Shown one piece after another: positions 1 to 10,295 of a DNA stretch of 64,000 nt (position 1 is the stretch's first letter; every line of letters begins with the position of its first letter). The translations under genes and the position numbers were made by a program. Source of the stretch: Pseudomonas sp. BN102. GTDB lineage: Bacteria; Pseudomonadota; Gammaproteobacteria; Pseudomonadales; Pseudomonadaceae. The stretch lies in assembly GCF_029871245.1 (NCBI RefSeq), contig NZ_SSON01000078.1, positions 202,475-266,474 of the forward strand, read 5' to 3'. The notes beneath the pieces were generated by a model. It saw only the letters and a list, made by a program, of their open reading frames with translations, was not told where the DNA came from and ran no database searches.

Positions 1-3000
1 GCCCTGGCCGCCGGCCATCATGTCGGCCCCGACACCACCCACCAGCACATCATTGCCGGCGCCGCCGACGATGACGTTGTCCAGCGCATTGCCGAAGCCG
101 ACGAAGTTGCCGCTGCCACCGAAGAACAGGCCCTCGACATTGGCGCCCAGGGTGTAGCTGTTCAGCGAGGTGGATACCGTGTCGTGGCCTCCACCGACTG
201 ACTCGAGAACCAAGTCGCCGGCGTCGGTGACTTCATAGACATCATTGCCGACACCGCCGACCATGGTATCGGCCCCGGGCCCTCCTATCAGCACATCATC
301 GCCGGCGTCACCGTTCAGGGCGTCATCGCCCAGGCCACCGGACAGCACGTCATTACCGTCACCACCATTGATCAAGTCGGCGCCGATGGTGCCCACCAGG
401 TTATCGGCAGCGGCCGTGCCATTGATCAGCGCACCGACGACCGACGTAGCAGTCGAGGTTAGCGATTCAAGGGTGCCGCCATCATCCGTGAAGCTGGCCA
501 CTACCCGCAGGGTATGACCAACTTGCGCCGCCGTCGGGGTAAAGCCGGGCTGCGTCGCCCCGGCGATATCGGTGAAACCGGTCGGGCTCGCCGCATCGCT
601 GGCCTGCCACTGATAGGTGAAGACCGTATTGGTGAGGCCATCCGGATCCGAGATGCTGCCACGCGAGGCGATCAGCCCCAGGCTCTGGGTCGGCGAGACA
701 TCACTGATGGCCGGGGTTCCCGTCGGCGCATCGTTGGCCGTCGGCACGACGGGCGGCGTGACATTGGAGAACACGGTTTCCAGCACACCGTGGGCATCCC
801 TGTAGATCGCCTTGACCCGCAGGGCAAGGCCCAGCTGATCCGCCGTGAGGCGGAAGGTCTTGCCGCTGGCCCGGGCCAGCTCACCGGCCGCGAAGGTGGT
901 GATGTCCTGGAACACCCCCGAACCCGCGGCGGTTTCGGCCTGCCAGTAATAGGTCACCGCTCCGGTCACGCTGCCACCGGGATTGTCGGCATCGCTGACG
1001 CCGTCGATGAAGGCCTCCATCAGCGCCCCGACATCCGGGGTGCTGTCGTTGACGGTCACCACCCCGGTCGGGGATGCGTTACGGCCGGTCACCAGGAGCT
1101 GGCTGCTATCGGAGAACTCCAGTTGCTCGATACCGGTCAGGGTGTCCACGCCTTCGGAGCCGACATTGTCGGTGACGGTCACGATGTCATCGTGCTGGTC
1201 GGCCGTGCCGCGATCGTTGATGGTCACGGCGTAGTCGCTGGCAAGGCCGCTGAACACCGCGCTGTCGATCGAGTCGTCGCCCTGCACGATTTCTCTGACG
1301 GCCACCAGCATCCCGGCGTTGTAGCGGCCCGAGACCACGGACTGCACCAGGGTGGTCATGCTGTTGGCGCTGTCGATCTCGGTGGTCGGATCGAGGGGGT
1401 TGGTGCGCACGCTGATGCGGACGTTGAGCCACTTGTCGCCGTCGATCAGGTCGTTGCCTTCACGGCCTTCGATGATGTCGCTGCCGCTGCCGCCGAAGAT
1501 GATGTTGCCACCATCGAAGAAGCTCACGGCGGGCGTTGCGACAGTCCCGAGCACTTCGTTCAGGTAGGCCTGCAAGCCATTGATCAGCGCGAAATTGGTC
1601 AGCACGCTGCCCTTGGCGCCTGCCGTCGGCAGGGTGAGCGGGCTCGAGTTGTCGCCGCGCAGCACATCACCGAAGGCCGAACCGGAAATCCCCTCGACGA
1701 AGTCCATGCGGGTCAGCACCGAGGCGCCCGAGCCCGGCATCGCCGGCTGGTCGAAGAAGCGGCCATCGATGTCGACGGTGACGCCCGTCGTGTCGTTCTT
1801 GAAGCTCGCCCAGTCATAGCCGGAGCCACCGACATAGCGGTCACCCATGCCCGTGCTGCCGACCATGATGTCGTCACCGCCCTCGGCGTTGAACTTGTCG
1901 TTTTCGCCGCTGCCGATGTAGATGTCGTTGCCGGCGATCGGGTCGTTACCGGCAGGATCGAAGTTGTCGCCGGGCGCGCCGTCGGACGTGCCGGCCTCGA
2001 TCCAGTCGTCACCCTCGTTGCCCATGTCCTGTTCGTTGGCCTTGGAGCCCAAGATGAAGTCGTTGCCCTGCCCGCCGAAGGCTTCGCTGGCATCTTCACC
2101 GGTGATGATGAAGTCGTTGCCGAAGCCACCGAGGATCAGGTTGACGCCATTGCCGCCCTGGATCACGTCGTTGCCGTTGTCACCCTTGATGTTGTCGTCG
2201 CCACCCACGTCCGTGATGATGTCGTCGCCGTCGCCACCATTGATGAAATCGTTGCCGTAGCCGCCATCCAGGCGGTCGTTGCCACCGTCACCGTAAAGGG
2301 TGTCGTCACCTTCGCTGGAACGCAGGATGTCGTTGTTCGCCGAACCACCCAGCACCACGTGCTCCACGCCGGAATAGCGCAGGTAATTGGTGTCGGCCCC
2401 CACCGTCGCCGGGTTGTCGCGGCTCACCTCCGGCAGCAAGGGGTTGGCGCCCAGCGGGTCGGAGTTGCCGTCGATGCCGTCCACGCCGACCACGTCATCC
2501 AGGGTGCCCTGGATGCCATCCACGCCCGCATCGTTCAGCCCGGTGTGCTGCGCCAGCGGGTTGACTTCCAGGGTAAAGGCCGGCGACGAGAACACGATGG
2601 CCGGCAGGTGGGTCGCACTGGAGTTGGCCATGATCAGCTTGGCGAAGGAGTTACCCTCCAGCTCGGCGTTGAAGTTCATGCCGGCGGTGCGTTCCAGGTA
2701 ATAGAAGCGGTCGCCGTCCTGGAGTTTCTCCAACTGGTTCTCGAACACGAAATTGAAGGTGGAGCCCAGCATGCCGCCGAAGGGGGTGACCTTCTCGGCC
2801 AGGCCGCCGATCCAGAAGTCCACCGTGTCCAGGCCGGTGGTGGCCGCCGAGCCGTTGAGGAAGGCCAGCCGGTCGGCGGGCGCGCCGACTCCGCCGAGGA
2901 CGATGGCGGTTGCCGCCGCGCGCTTGTCGACCAGGGTCGTGGCCGCGGTGATGCTGGCATGGGTGCCATAGGCCGCGATGAAGTTGATCAGCGACTCCGC

Positions 3001-6000
3001 ATGCTTGAGGTGCATCGCGAAATCGGCCCAGCTGGTGTACGGCTTGAGGTTGCTGTCGCCGGTGGCTTCGAAGAACTGCGCACGGGCGTGGTTAAGGGAC
3101 GGAACCCCGGTATCACGGCCCCGGGCGATATTCAGCGCCGGCAGGTCGAGCGGCAGGCCCACCAGGTTGTTGCGCAGCGCCTCGGTGACGAACTCGTCGA
3201 TCTGGTTGCCGACCTCGCGGGTCACACCGCGAACGATGGCGCCGGTAGCGTCCTCGGGCGTCAGGCCGCTGGCCTCGTAGGCCAGGGGGTTGAGGAAGGC
3301 CTGGATCAAGCCGAGCTGTTGATTGCCCGCGGCAGCCGGATCGGCATCGCCAACGACGTTGAAGTTGGCGTCGAAACGATCGACCGTCTCGGTCAGCATC
3401 GAGTGGCCGAAACGGTAAACCGTGTGGGCGAACTCGGCGACGATCGAGGGATCGAGGTCGACGTCATAGACCTGGGTCGGCGCGAAGAAGGGGTCGATGT
3501 TCGGCTGGATGGTCCGCGCGAACTCCTCGAACACCAGGTGCTGGTACTGCATCTCGGTGCCGAACTTGGCCACCTGGAACAGGCGTTCGCCGTTCCATTG
3601 CAGGGCCGCGATTTCGGCAGGCGCGGTCGGGAAGCTGGTGACCGGGGTCAGCAGCCACTCGTTGAGGAAGCCCACATCATTGCTCGCCAGCGCCGTGTCC
3701 TTGGTCTGCTGCAGCAGGCGGTTGTGCTCGGAGTGGAAGATCGCGTGGACCGCGGTCAGCCCGATGTTTTCGTTGACCCGGCCGTCGCCGGCCATGTAGT
3801 GCGCATCCAGCAGTTCATTGTCGTAGGTGCCCGGTGCAGGCGTACCGCCTACGACAAGGTCCGCATCGGGCAGGAGTGCCAGGCCGGTCTGACTGTCCAC
3901 CGGAACGGCGGTGTGCGCGATATCGATGAGGAACTGGTGACCGGTACGCACGGCATCGGTCAGGTCGATCGGCGCGGCGCGGTTGCCTTCCACCAGCACA
4001 TCGTCAGCGGTGCCGGGCAGGCCGTCCGGGCCCACCATCACCACCTGCGGCATGCCACCGGGCCCCTTGATGAAGTTGCCGTAGGCGTCGGTTGCCAGCA
4101 GCGGGACGTTGTCGAAATCGGCATCGGTCAGGTTGATCCCGAGGATATCCCGGGCCTGGGCCTTGAGCACCTTCCAGGTGGCCATGCCGCCGATCTCCAC
4201 GTCGTCCGCGGTGCCGAAGATCCCATCCGCGCCGAGGTTGCGGTTGGTGATCAGGCCACCGGTCGCCACCGGATCGCCGGCGGCGTCGAGCGTATAGGCA
4301 CGCAGGAACACCTGGTGCGATGGATGCGAACTGTAGGTCTGGTTCTGGTCGACGAAGGGCGAGGTGGTGTTCTGCGATTCCCGCGTATCGTCTGCGGTAC
4401 CGAGAATGCCATCTGCCCCGGGACCGGCGAATTGAGTGGCCCTGGTCAGGACCATGAAGTTGGTCGGGCTACCGGGAACGAAGCGCGGATCATCGGGGTT
4501 GAGCGGCATGAATACCGTGCCATTACCGCCTTTGGTGACCAGGTCCAGGCCGTGGTCGAAGAACTGCCCGAAGAAGGTCATCCAGGCGTTGAAGGGCGCC
4601 GACAGGCCGGCATCCGGCATTTCGTTGGCAAAGAAGAAGGTCTGGAAGGTCGAACCGTCGGTGCGGGTTCCGGTAACCACCTGCACACCGTCCTTCAGGA
4701 CATCGTCGGCCGTGCCGAGAACACCGTCCAGGCCGGGATCGAACGCCGTCGCGAGCGCCGCCGGGTTATTGGCGGTCTGGTCGACGATCAGGTTGGAGAT
4801 GGTGCGCGGCTGCGAGTCGACCACATCGACGGCCGAATCATAGGTGGTACCTGCTTCTGCAGGGCGGAACTCGCCCGGTAGCAACCGCGGGAAGAGGTTG
4901 TCGGCCGCACCGAACTGACTCTGGTCGATGCCGGAGAAGTTCACCAGGTTGTTGAACTCACCGGTCACCGTGCGCAGGCCGACCGAGGCGCGCACGTTCG
5001 GCACCAGCGACAGCAGGTCGGCACCCGCGGCATGGGCCTCGGCGATGCGGATCTGGTCGAGAATGAAGTTCAGGTCCGAACGCACCAACTGTATGCCCGG
5101 CCCGCTTTGCGCGACCCCCGGCCCCGGATCGGGGACGAAGGTCGGCGGCGGCGTGAAGGGTGCCACGGCGTCGGTGGGTGCGGAGAACACCTGCTCGGTC
5201 AAGCCATTGGCGTCGGCATAGACCCCCTTGACCCGCAACACCAATCCAGCCACATCCGGGGTGATGCGAAAGCGGACGCCATTGGCGCTCTGGAAGGCCA
5301 AGTCGCCCGCCGGCGCGGCGATGATGTCCTCGAATATGCCCGAGCCTGCTACCCGCTCCACCTGCCAGACGAAGTTGACATCGGTGATGGTGCCGCCGGG
5401 ATTATCGGCATCGGTCACGCCCGCGCTCGACACGGTGAGGAAATCGCCGACCTCCAGCGCCCCGCCATTGGTATCGGTGATGGTCAGCGCGCCCACCGGC
5501 TCGGCATTCAGGCCGGGGACCAGCACGATGGCGCCATCGGCGAACTGCACACGTTCGATGTTGGTCAGGCGGTCGGTGCCGTCACGCCCGACCACCAGGT
5601 CGGTCACGGTGAAGGAGCCATCGGCGTTGGCGGTGATGTCGTACTCGGAATTGAGACCGGAATAGTTCGCCGTGTCGAAGTCCGCGGTCCCGGTCAGCAA
5701 TTCACGCACTGCGACCAGTTGGCCGGGGGTGAAGGTGTGGTTCAGCATTAGCGGGATGAGGTCGACCATGCTGTCGAAGCTGGCGATCTCGGCCCCGGTA
5801 CCGTCGGCGTTGGCGCGTACGCTGATGCGGACATTCAGCGAGAGGTCACCGTCGATCAGGTCGTCGCCGCCGCGGCCTTCGATGATGTCGCTGCCACTGC
5901 CGCCGAGGATGATGTTGCCGGCGCCGAACTGATCGTCCGCCGTGCCGACTATTCCATCGGCGCCCGCTGCGGCGGTACTCAGGAATGCCCGGAGGCCGGT

Positions 6001-9000
6001 GATCAGGTCGAGGTTGGTCAGCACGTTGCCAGTGGCCGTGGTGCCGGCCAGGGCGGCGGCATCGGTGTCATCGCCGCGCAAGATGTCGGCGAAGGCCGAG
6101 CCGGAAAGCCCCTCCACTTCGGCGAAGCGGTCGAAGATCGAAGCCGGCGATTGCGCCACGGGGAAGGCCAGGTGGTCGCCCACCTCGCCAATGCCGAGGA
6201 AAGCCGCCAGGGCCAGGTCCACGGTGACGCCGATCCGGTCGTTCCTGTAGGTGACCCAGTCATAGCCGGACATGCCGTCCATCTTGTCCTGGGCATCGCT
6301 GCCGACGATGATGTCGTCGCCACCCTCGCCGATCATCTCGTCGAAGCCGCCGCCACCGATGAAAATGTCGTTGCCGATGACGTTGTCAGCCAGCAGGGGC
6401 GCGAAGTTGTCGCCGGGCGCGCCATCCTGCGTGCCCTTCTCGATCCAGTCGTCCCCCTCGTTGCCGGTAGGCGCCAGGCTGGTCTTGGCGCTATAGATGA
6501 AGTCGTCGCCCTGGCCGCCGAAGGTGGTGGAAACGTCTTCGATGGTGACGATGAAGTCCTTGCCATCGCCCCCCAGGATCAGGTTGCCGCCACCGGCAGC
6601 CATCATGTTGCCGACCACGATCACGTCGTTGCCGGCGCCACCCTCCATGCGGTTGTCGCCCCCGGCATCGGTGAGGATATCGTCGCCGGAGCCGCCCATC
6701 ACGGTGTCGTTGCCGTAGCCACCTTCCAGTTCATCGTTGCCGTCATCACCATAGAGGGTGTCGTCGCCATCGCCGGAGATGATGATGTCGTTGCCGGCAG
6801 TGCCGCCGAGGACCACATGGTCCTCACCGGTGTAGCGCAGGTAGTTGGTGTCCGGGCCGACCGTATTGGGGTTGTCGCGAATCACCAGCGGGATGATCTC
6901 GACCGCGCCGATCGCGGCGCCGCCAGTAGGGTCAGCGTTGCCTGGCAGATCGTCGGCGGTACCGACGATGCCATCGGGACCGGCCACCACGCCCTGGTTG
7001 AACTGCCGGGTCGGGTCGACCTCAAGGGTCCAGGTCGGGGTGGAGAAGATCGCGTTCGGCAGGTGAAGGGCATCAGTGTTGTTCATCACCAGCTTGGCGA
7101 AGGAGTTGTTCTCCAGCTCGGCGCCGAAGTTCAAGCCTGCGGTACGTGACAGGTAGTAGAAGCGGTCACCGTTCTGCAGCGACTCCAATTGGGTCTCGAA
7201 GACGAAGTTGAAGGTGGAGCCGAGCATGCCGCCGAAGGGCATCTTCTCCTCCGCCAGGCCACCGATCCAGAAGTCGACCTGGTCCAGGCCGGTGATGGTC
7301 ACGCCATCCGCGCCGCTGGCCCAGGCGCCGGTGCTGTTGAGGAAGTCCAGACGGTCGGCGGCTACCAGGCCGTCCGCGTTCTGATCGATCCCCAGCACCA
7401 GCTCCATGGCAGCCAGGCGTTTGGTAACCAGGGTCGCGGCGCCCGTGATGGAGGCATGCGTGCCATAGGCGGCGATGAAGTTGATCAGCGACTCCACGTG
7501 CTTCAGGTGGTCGGCGAAATCCACCCAGCTGGTGTAGGGCGTCAGCTGTTCATCGCCGGTCATCTGATAGAACTCGCGGCGCGCGGCGTTCAGCGAAGGC
7601 ACGCCGGTATCACGGCCACGGGCGATGTTCAGCACCGCCAGGTCGAGTGGCAGCCCCACCAGGTTGTTGCGCAGGGCCTCGGTGATGAACTCGTCGATCT
7701 CGTTGCCGACCTGGCGAGTCAGCCCGCGGACGATGGCGCCAGCCGCTTGCTCCGGGGTCGGGCCGCTGACGGCGAAGGCCAGCGGGTTGAGGAAGGCAGA
7801 AATCAGGCCCATCTGCTGAGCGTTGGTCGGGTGCAGCGGGTCGGCGAAGACCGGATTGAAGTTGGGATCGAAGCGATCCACGGTCTCCAGCAGCATCGAG
7901 TGGCCGAAGCGGTAAACCGTATGGGCGAATTCGGCGACGATGGAAGGATCGATGGTGGTGTCATAGCCGGTGGGGGCGAGGAACTCGTCGACCTGCGGCT
8001 GGATGGTGCGGGCGAATTCCTCGAACACCAGGTGCTGGTACTGCATCTCGGTGCCGAACTTGGCGGCCTGGAACAGCCGCTCGCCGTTCCATTGCAGCGC
8101 GGCGATCTCGGCGACGGTGGTCGGGAATACCGCCGGTGCGGTGCCCGGCAGCAGCCAGGAGGTCAGCTCGGCCAGGCTGCCCGAGGCCAGCAGCGTGCTC
8201 TTGGTCTGCTCGACCAGGCGGTTGTGCTCGGAGTGGAACACATGGTGCACGGTGGTCAGGCCGATATTCTCGTTGACCCGGCCGTCGCCGGCGATGTAGT
8301 GCGCATCCAGCAACTCGTTGTCGTAGGTGCCTGCCGGCTGCGGACTGCCGGCGTTGATCACGGTGTCGGTGTCGGCCACCAGCCCACCGGTCGGATCGGC
8401 GCTGTGGGCGATGTCGATGAGGAACTGGTGGCCGGTGCGCACGGCATTGGTCAGGTCGAGCGGTGCCAGCCGGTTGCCTTCCACGAGAACATCATCGGCA
8501 GTACCAGCAATGCCATCGAACCCCTTCATCACCACCTGCGGCAAACCATTCGGGCCCTTGATGAAATTGCCATAGGGGTCGGTGGCCAGCAGCGGCAGAT
8601 CGAATACGTCGGCATCGGTCAGGTTGATCCCGAGGATGTCGCGGGCCTGGGCCTTGACTACCTTCCAGGTGGCCATGCCACCGATCTCGACGTCGTCGGC
8701 CGTACCGAACACCCCGTCGGCACCGAGGTCACGGTTGGTGATCAGCTTGCCGGTGGCCACCGGGTCGCCGGCCGCATTCAGCGCATAGGCGCGCAGGAAT
8801 ACCTGGTGCGACGGGTGCGAGGTATAGGTCTGGTTCTGGTCGACGAAGGGCGAGGTGGTGTTCTGGTTCAGGCCCGGCCCGCCGAACTGAGTGGCGCGGG
8901 TCAGCACCATGAAGTTGGTCGTACCGCCAGGCACGAACAGCGGGTCGTCGGGCTGCAGCGGAACGAACACGACATCGTTGCCGCCCTTGGTCACCAGGTC

Positions 9001-9540
9001 CAGGCCATGGTCGAAGAACTGCCCGAAGAAGGTCATCCAGGCGTTGAAGGGCGCGGACAGCCCGGCATCCGGCGCAACGTTAGGGATAAACAACGTCGAG
9101 GTGTCATCCAGGGTGCCAAAGATCCCGTCGAGGCCGGGGCTTGCCACGGTAGCGGAACCGGGTGTCTGCGCAGCGGCAGCCACCGCCGCCGGGTTGTTGG
9201 CGGTGAAGTCGACGATCAGATTGCTGATGGTCCGCGGCTGGCTGTCGAACACCGTGCCGGTGGTCTGGGCATAGCTGGTAGGCAGGGACCCCGGCACGAA
9301 GGGATTGCTCTCGGCGGTGCGGAAGACCGGGTCGAGCAACCGCGGAAAGATGTTGTCCGCTTCACCAAATGCGCTCTGGCCGAACACCAGGTTGTTGAAG
9401 GAGCCGTCGATGGTGCGCAGTCCCCAGGGCACCTGCACGTTGGGCAGCAGGTCGAGGAGTTCCTGGCCGGAGGCGTGGGCTTCGGCGATGAGAATCTGCT
9501 GAAGAATGAAATCCAGGTCCGACAGGTTGAAGTTGGCCAT
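1..9540 (-). CDS. Giant RTX protein with two animal-type haem peroxidase domains (partial, C-terminus off window)
   Basis: This is an exported haem peroxidase of the peroxidase-cyclooxygenase superfamily combined with RTX calcium-binding repeats. The 3,180 visible codons have no stop, so the C-terminus and expected type I secretion signal lie beyond base 1. Residues about 1-1483 and 1484-2950 are near-copies. Each copy has the distal-histidine motif FGQFFDHGLDLV (His near 178 and 1663), the proximal-histidine motif VYRFGHSML (His near 547 and 2046) and a GGxGxD-type RTX block (about 903-985 and 2392-2474). A third RTX block lies near 3040-3105, after Ig-like segments. Ten DGxxGTxDD insertions are scattered through both copies. 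The ATG at 9540 has GAGGAA eight bases upstream, and no Sec signal is seen, as expected for type I export. Similar large two-peroxidase RTX proteins are known in Pseudomonas putida. Export genes are not in this window. Confidence 0.9.
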   Translation of the reverse strand, partial: MANFNLSDLDFILQQILIAEAHASGQELLDLLPNVQVPWGLRTIDGSFNNLVFGQSAFGEADNIFPRLLDPVFRTAESNPFVPGSLPTSYAQTTGTVFDSQPRTISNLIVDFTANNPAAVAAAAQTPGSATVASPGLDGIFGTLDDTSTLFIPNVAPDAGLSAPFNAWMTFFGQFFDHGLDLVTKGGNDVVFVPLQPDDPLFVPGGTTNFMVLTRATQFGGPGLNQNTTSPFVDQNQTYTSHPSHQVFLRAYALNAAGDPVATGKLITNRDLGADGVFGTADDVEIGGMATWKVVKAQARDILGINLTDADVFDLPLLATDPYGNFIKGPNGLPQVVMKGFDGIAGTADDVLVEGNRLAPLDLTNAVRTGHQFLIDIAHSADPTGGLVADTDTVINAGSPQPAGTYDNELLDAHYIAGDGRVNENIGLTTVHHVFHSEHNRLVEQTKSTLLASGSLAELTSWLLPGTAPAVFPTTVAEIAALQWNGERLFQAAKFGTEMQYQHLVFEEFARTIQPQVDEFLAPTGYDTTIDPSIVAEFAHTVYRFGHSMLLETVDRFDPNFNPVFADPLHPTNAQQMGLISAFLNPLAFAVSGPTPEQAAGAIVRGLTRQVGNEIDEFITEALRNNLVGLPLDLAVLNIARGRDTGVPSLNAARREFYQMTGDEQLTPYTSWVDFADHLKHVESLINFIAAYGTHASITGAATLVTKRLAAMELVLGIDQNADGLVAADRLDFLNSTGAWASGADGVTITGLDQVDFWIGGLAEEKMPFGGMLGSTFNFVFETQLESLQNGDRFYYLSRTAGLNFGAELENNSFAKLVMNNTDALHLPNAIFSTPTWTLEVDPTRQFNQGVVAGPDGIVGTADDLPGNADPTGGAAIGAVEIIPLVIRDNPNTVGPDTNYLRYTGEDHVVLGGTAGNDIIISGDGDDTLYGDDGNDELEGGYGNDTVMGGSGDDILTDAGGDNRMEGGAGNDVIVVGNMMAAGGGNLILGGDGKDFIVTIEDVSTTFGGQGDDFIYSAKTSLAPTGNEGDDWIEKGTQDGAPGDNFAPLLADNVIGNDIFIGGGGFDEMIGEGGDDIIVGSDAQDKMDGMSGYDWVTYRNDRIGVTVDLALAAFLGIGEVGDHLAFPVAQSPASIFDRFAEVEGLSGSAFADILRGDDTDAAALAGTTATGNVLTNLDLITGLRAFLSTAAAGADGIVGTADDQFGAGNIILGGSGSDIIEGRGGDDLIDGDLSLNVRISVRANADGTGAEIASFDSMVDLIPLMLNHTFTPGQLVAVRELLTGTADFDTANYSGLNSEYDITANADGSFTVTDLVVGRDGTDRLTNIERVQFADGAIVLVPGLNAEPVGALTITDTNGGALEVGDFLTVSSAGVTDADNPGGTITDVNFVWQVERVAGSGIFEDIIAAPAGDLAFQSANGVRFRITPDVAGLVLRVKGVYADANGLTEQVFSAPTDAVAPFTPPPTFVPDPGPGVAQSGPGIQLVRSDLNFILDQIRIAEAHAAGADLLSLVPNVRASVGLRTVTGEFNNLVNFSGIDQSQFGAADNLFPRLLPGEFRPAEAGTTYDSAVDVVDSQPRTISNLIVDQTANNPAALATAFDPGLDGVLGTADDVLKDGVQVVTGTRTDGSTFQTFFFANEMPDAGLSAPFNAWMTFFGQFFDHGLDLVTKGGNGTVFMPLNPDDPRFVPGSPTNFMVLTRATQFAGPGADGILGTADDTRESQNTTSPFVDQNQTYSSHPSHQVFLRAYTLDAAGDPVATGGLITNRNLGADGIFGTADDVEIGGMATWKVLKAQARDILGINLTDADFDNVPLLATDAYGNFIKGPGGMPQVVMVGPDGLPGTADDVLVEGNRAAPIDLTDAVRTGHQFLIDIAHTAVPVDSQTGLALLPDADLVVGGTPAPGTYDNELLDAHYMAGDGRVNENIGLTAVHAIFHSEHNRLLQQTKDTALASNDVGFLNEWLLTPVTSFPTAPAEIAALQWNGERLFQVAKFGTEMQYQHLVFEEFARTIQPNIDPFFAPTQVYDVDLDPSIVAEFAHTVYRFGHSMLTETVDRFDANFNVVGDADPAAAGNQQLGLIQAFLNPLAYEASGLTPEDATGAIVRGVTREVGNQIDEFVTEALRNNLVGLPLDLPALNIARGRDTGVPSLNHARAQFFEATGDSNLKPYTSWADFAMHLKHAESLINFIAAYGTHASITAATTLVDKRAAATAIVLGGVGAPADRLAFLNGSAATTGLDTVDFWIGGLAEKVTPFGGMLGSTFNFVFENQLEKLQDGDRFYYLERTAGMNFNAELEGNSFAKLIMANSSATHLPAIVFSSPAFTLEVNPLAQHTGLNDAGVDGIQGTLDDVVGVDGIDGNSDPLGANPLLPEVSRDNPATVGADTNYLRYSGVEHVVLGGSANNDILRSSEGDDTLYGDGGNDRLDGGYGNDFINGGDGDDIITDVGGDDNIKGDNGNDVIQGGNGVNLILGGFGNDFIITGEDASEAFGGQGNDFILGSKANEQDMGNEGDDWIEAGTSDGAPGDNFDPAGNDPIAGNDIYIGSGENDKFNAEGGDDIMVGSTGMGDRYVGGSGYDWASFKNDTTGVTVDIDGRFFDQPAMPGSGASVLTRMDFVEGISGSAFGDVLRGDNSSPLTLPTAGAKGSVLTNFALINGLQAYLNEVLGTVATPAVSFFDGGNIIFGGSGSDIIEGREGNDLIDGDKWLNVRISVRTNPLDPTTEIDSANSMTTLVQSVVSGRYNAGMLVAVREIVQGDDSIDSAVFSGLASDYAVTINDRGTADQHDDIVTVTDNVGSEGVDTLTGIEQLEFSDSSQLLVTGRNASPTGVVTVNDSTPDVGALMEAFIDGVSDADNPGGSVTGAVTYYWQAETAAGSGVFQDITTFAAGELARASGKTFRLTADQLGLALRVKAIYRDAHGVLETVFSNVTPPVVPTANDAPTGTPAISDVSPTQSLGLIASRGSISDPDGLTNTVFTYQWQASDAASPTGFTDIAGATQPGFTPTAAQVGHTLRVVASFTDDGGTLESLTSTATSVVGALINGTAAADNLVGTIGADLINGGDGNDVLSGGLGDDALNGDAGDDVLIGGPGADTMVGGVGNDVYEVTDAGDLVLESVGGGHDTVSTSLNSYTLGANVEGLFFGGSGNFVGFGNALDNVIVGGAGNDVLVGGVGADMMAGGQG

Positions 9541-10295
9541 TTTGCTGATTCCTCAATTCCGACTGCGTAGGGGCGTGCGCCATGGCAGCAAGGACAAGGC
9601 TCCACGCTTTCGACTTGACTTCGGGATTTGGGGGACTAGATGACGCCTACCTTGAAGCGACGCTGGTGCTAGCGTGATTCATGCTCTTCAGCAGGAGGTT
9701 CTATCCCTGACAGTGCCGGCAAATTGGCGCCGGCGCCAAGGTCATCGACCCGGCGGGCCGTGATATTCGGTGAGGTGCAGCGAGGCGGGCGAAGTCGCCT
9801 CCTGGAACGGGACTCGCGAAACAGTGCTCATGACGTTCTCCCTAGCTTTCTTGTTTCCCGGCTAAGGCTGCAGCGCCCTCACGATGCAGCTGTCCGCATT
9901 TCGAAACAATTTCTTACATACCTGACTAAAGATTCGACCAAAAACACTGTCAAGCGACCGTCGCAGCAGCCTATTTCGCTCAAAAATTTAAATTAAGTAT
10001 TTGATTTATATAGAACAATTCTTGAAATAATATCTTACAAAAATGTAAATGCGAGGCACTCCAGGGGACGTCACCCTCAAGTCAGGGTCCAGCACACAGG
10101 CTGAAAGTCCCGAGATAGAGCCATCAAGCCAGTTGCCCACCGTTAATCCGCTGTTTGCCACCGCCCGGAAGAGCCAAGCGGCATCTTGCAAAATCCGCGG
10201 ATCAGTGAGTCAAAAAGCCGTGCTTTTTGCCTGATTTCACGAGCAGGACCGAACAGGCAGGCGGCCCGGTCGGAAGCCGGGCCGGCGGGGGGAAA
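9541..10295. other. 755-bp intergenic region without a convincing gene
   Basis: It lies between the start of the peroxidase gene and the end of the sfnR-like gene, both on the minus strand. Open frames inside it lack ribosome binding sites and recognisable products. It holds a perfect 16-bp palindrome at 9724-9739 and a markedly AT-rich patch at about 9985-10045, which is out of character with the GC-rich surroundings and is the likeliest place for the peroxidase promoter. An A/T-armed hairpin at 10212-10228 (arms AAAAAGC and GCTTTTT) may end transcription of the sfnR-like gene. Confidence 0.6.
9724..9739. repeat. Perfect 16-bp GC-rich palindrome
   Basis: TTGGCGCCGGCGCCAA reads the same on both strands. 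It sits about 185 bases upstream of the peroxidase start codon. It could be an operator or a hairpin in the 5' leader; nothing in the sequence decides between these. Confidence 0.5.

Noticed and set aside
514-4881. A 1,455-codon open frame on the plus strand opposite the peroxidase gene
   Set aside because: It mirrors the duplicated minus-strand gene, has repetitive Val/His/Gly-rich sequence without any domain, and recurs at the equivalent place opposite the other copy; it is a by-product of high GC codon use.
7189-9570. A 793-codon plus-strand frame opposite the first peroxidase copy
   Set aside because: Same reason: a shadow of the peroxidase coding sequence, with no ribosome site or recognisable product.
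9717-9740. Possible sigma-54 promoter for the peroxidase gene on the minus strand
   Set aside because: The GG and GC dinucleotides are one base too close together (nine instead of ten bases between).
9724-9996. A 90-codon frame in the region before the peroxidase gene
   Set aside because: It starts at TTG inside a palindrome, has no ribosome site and its composition changes from GC- to AT-rich as non-coding DNA does.
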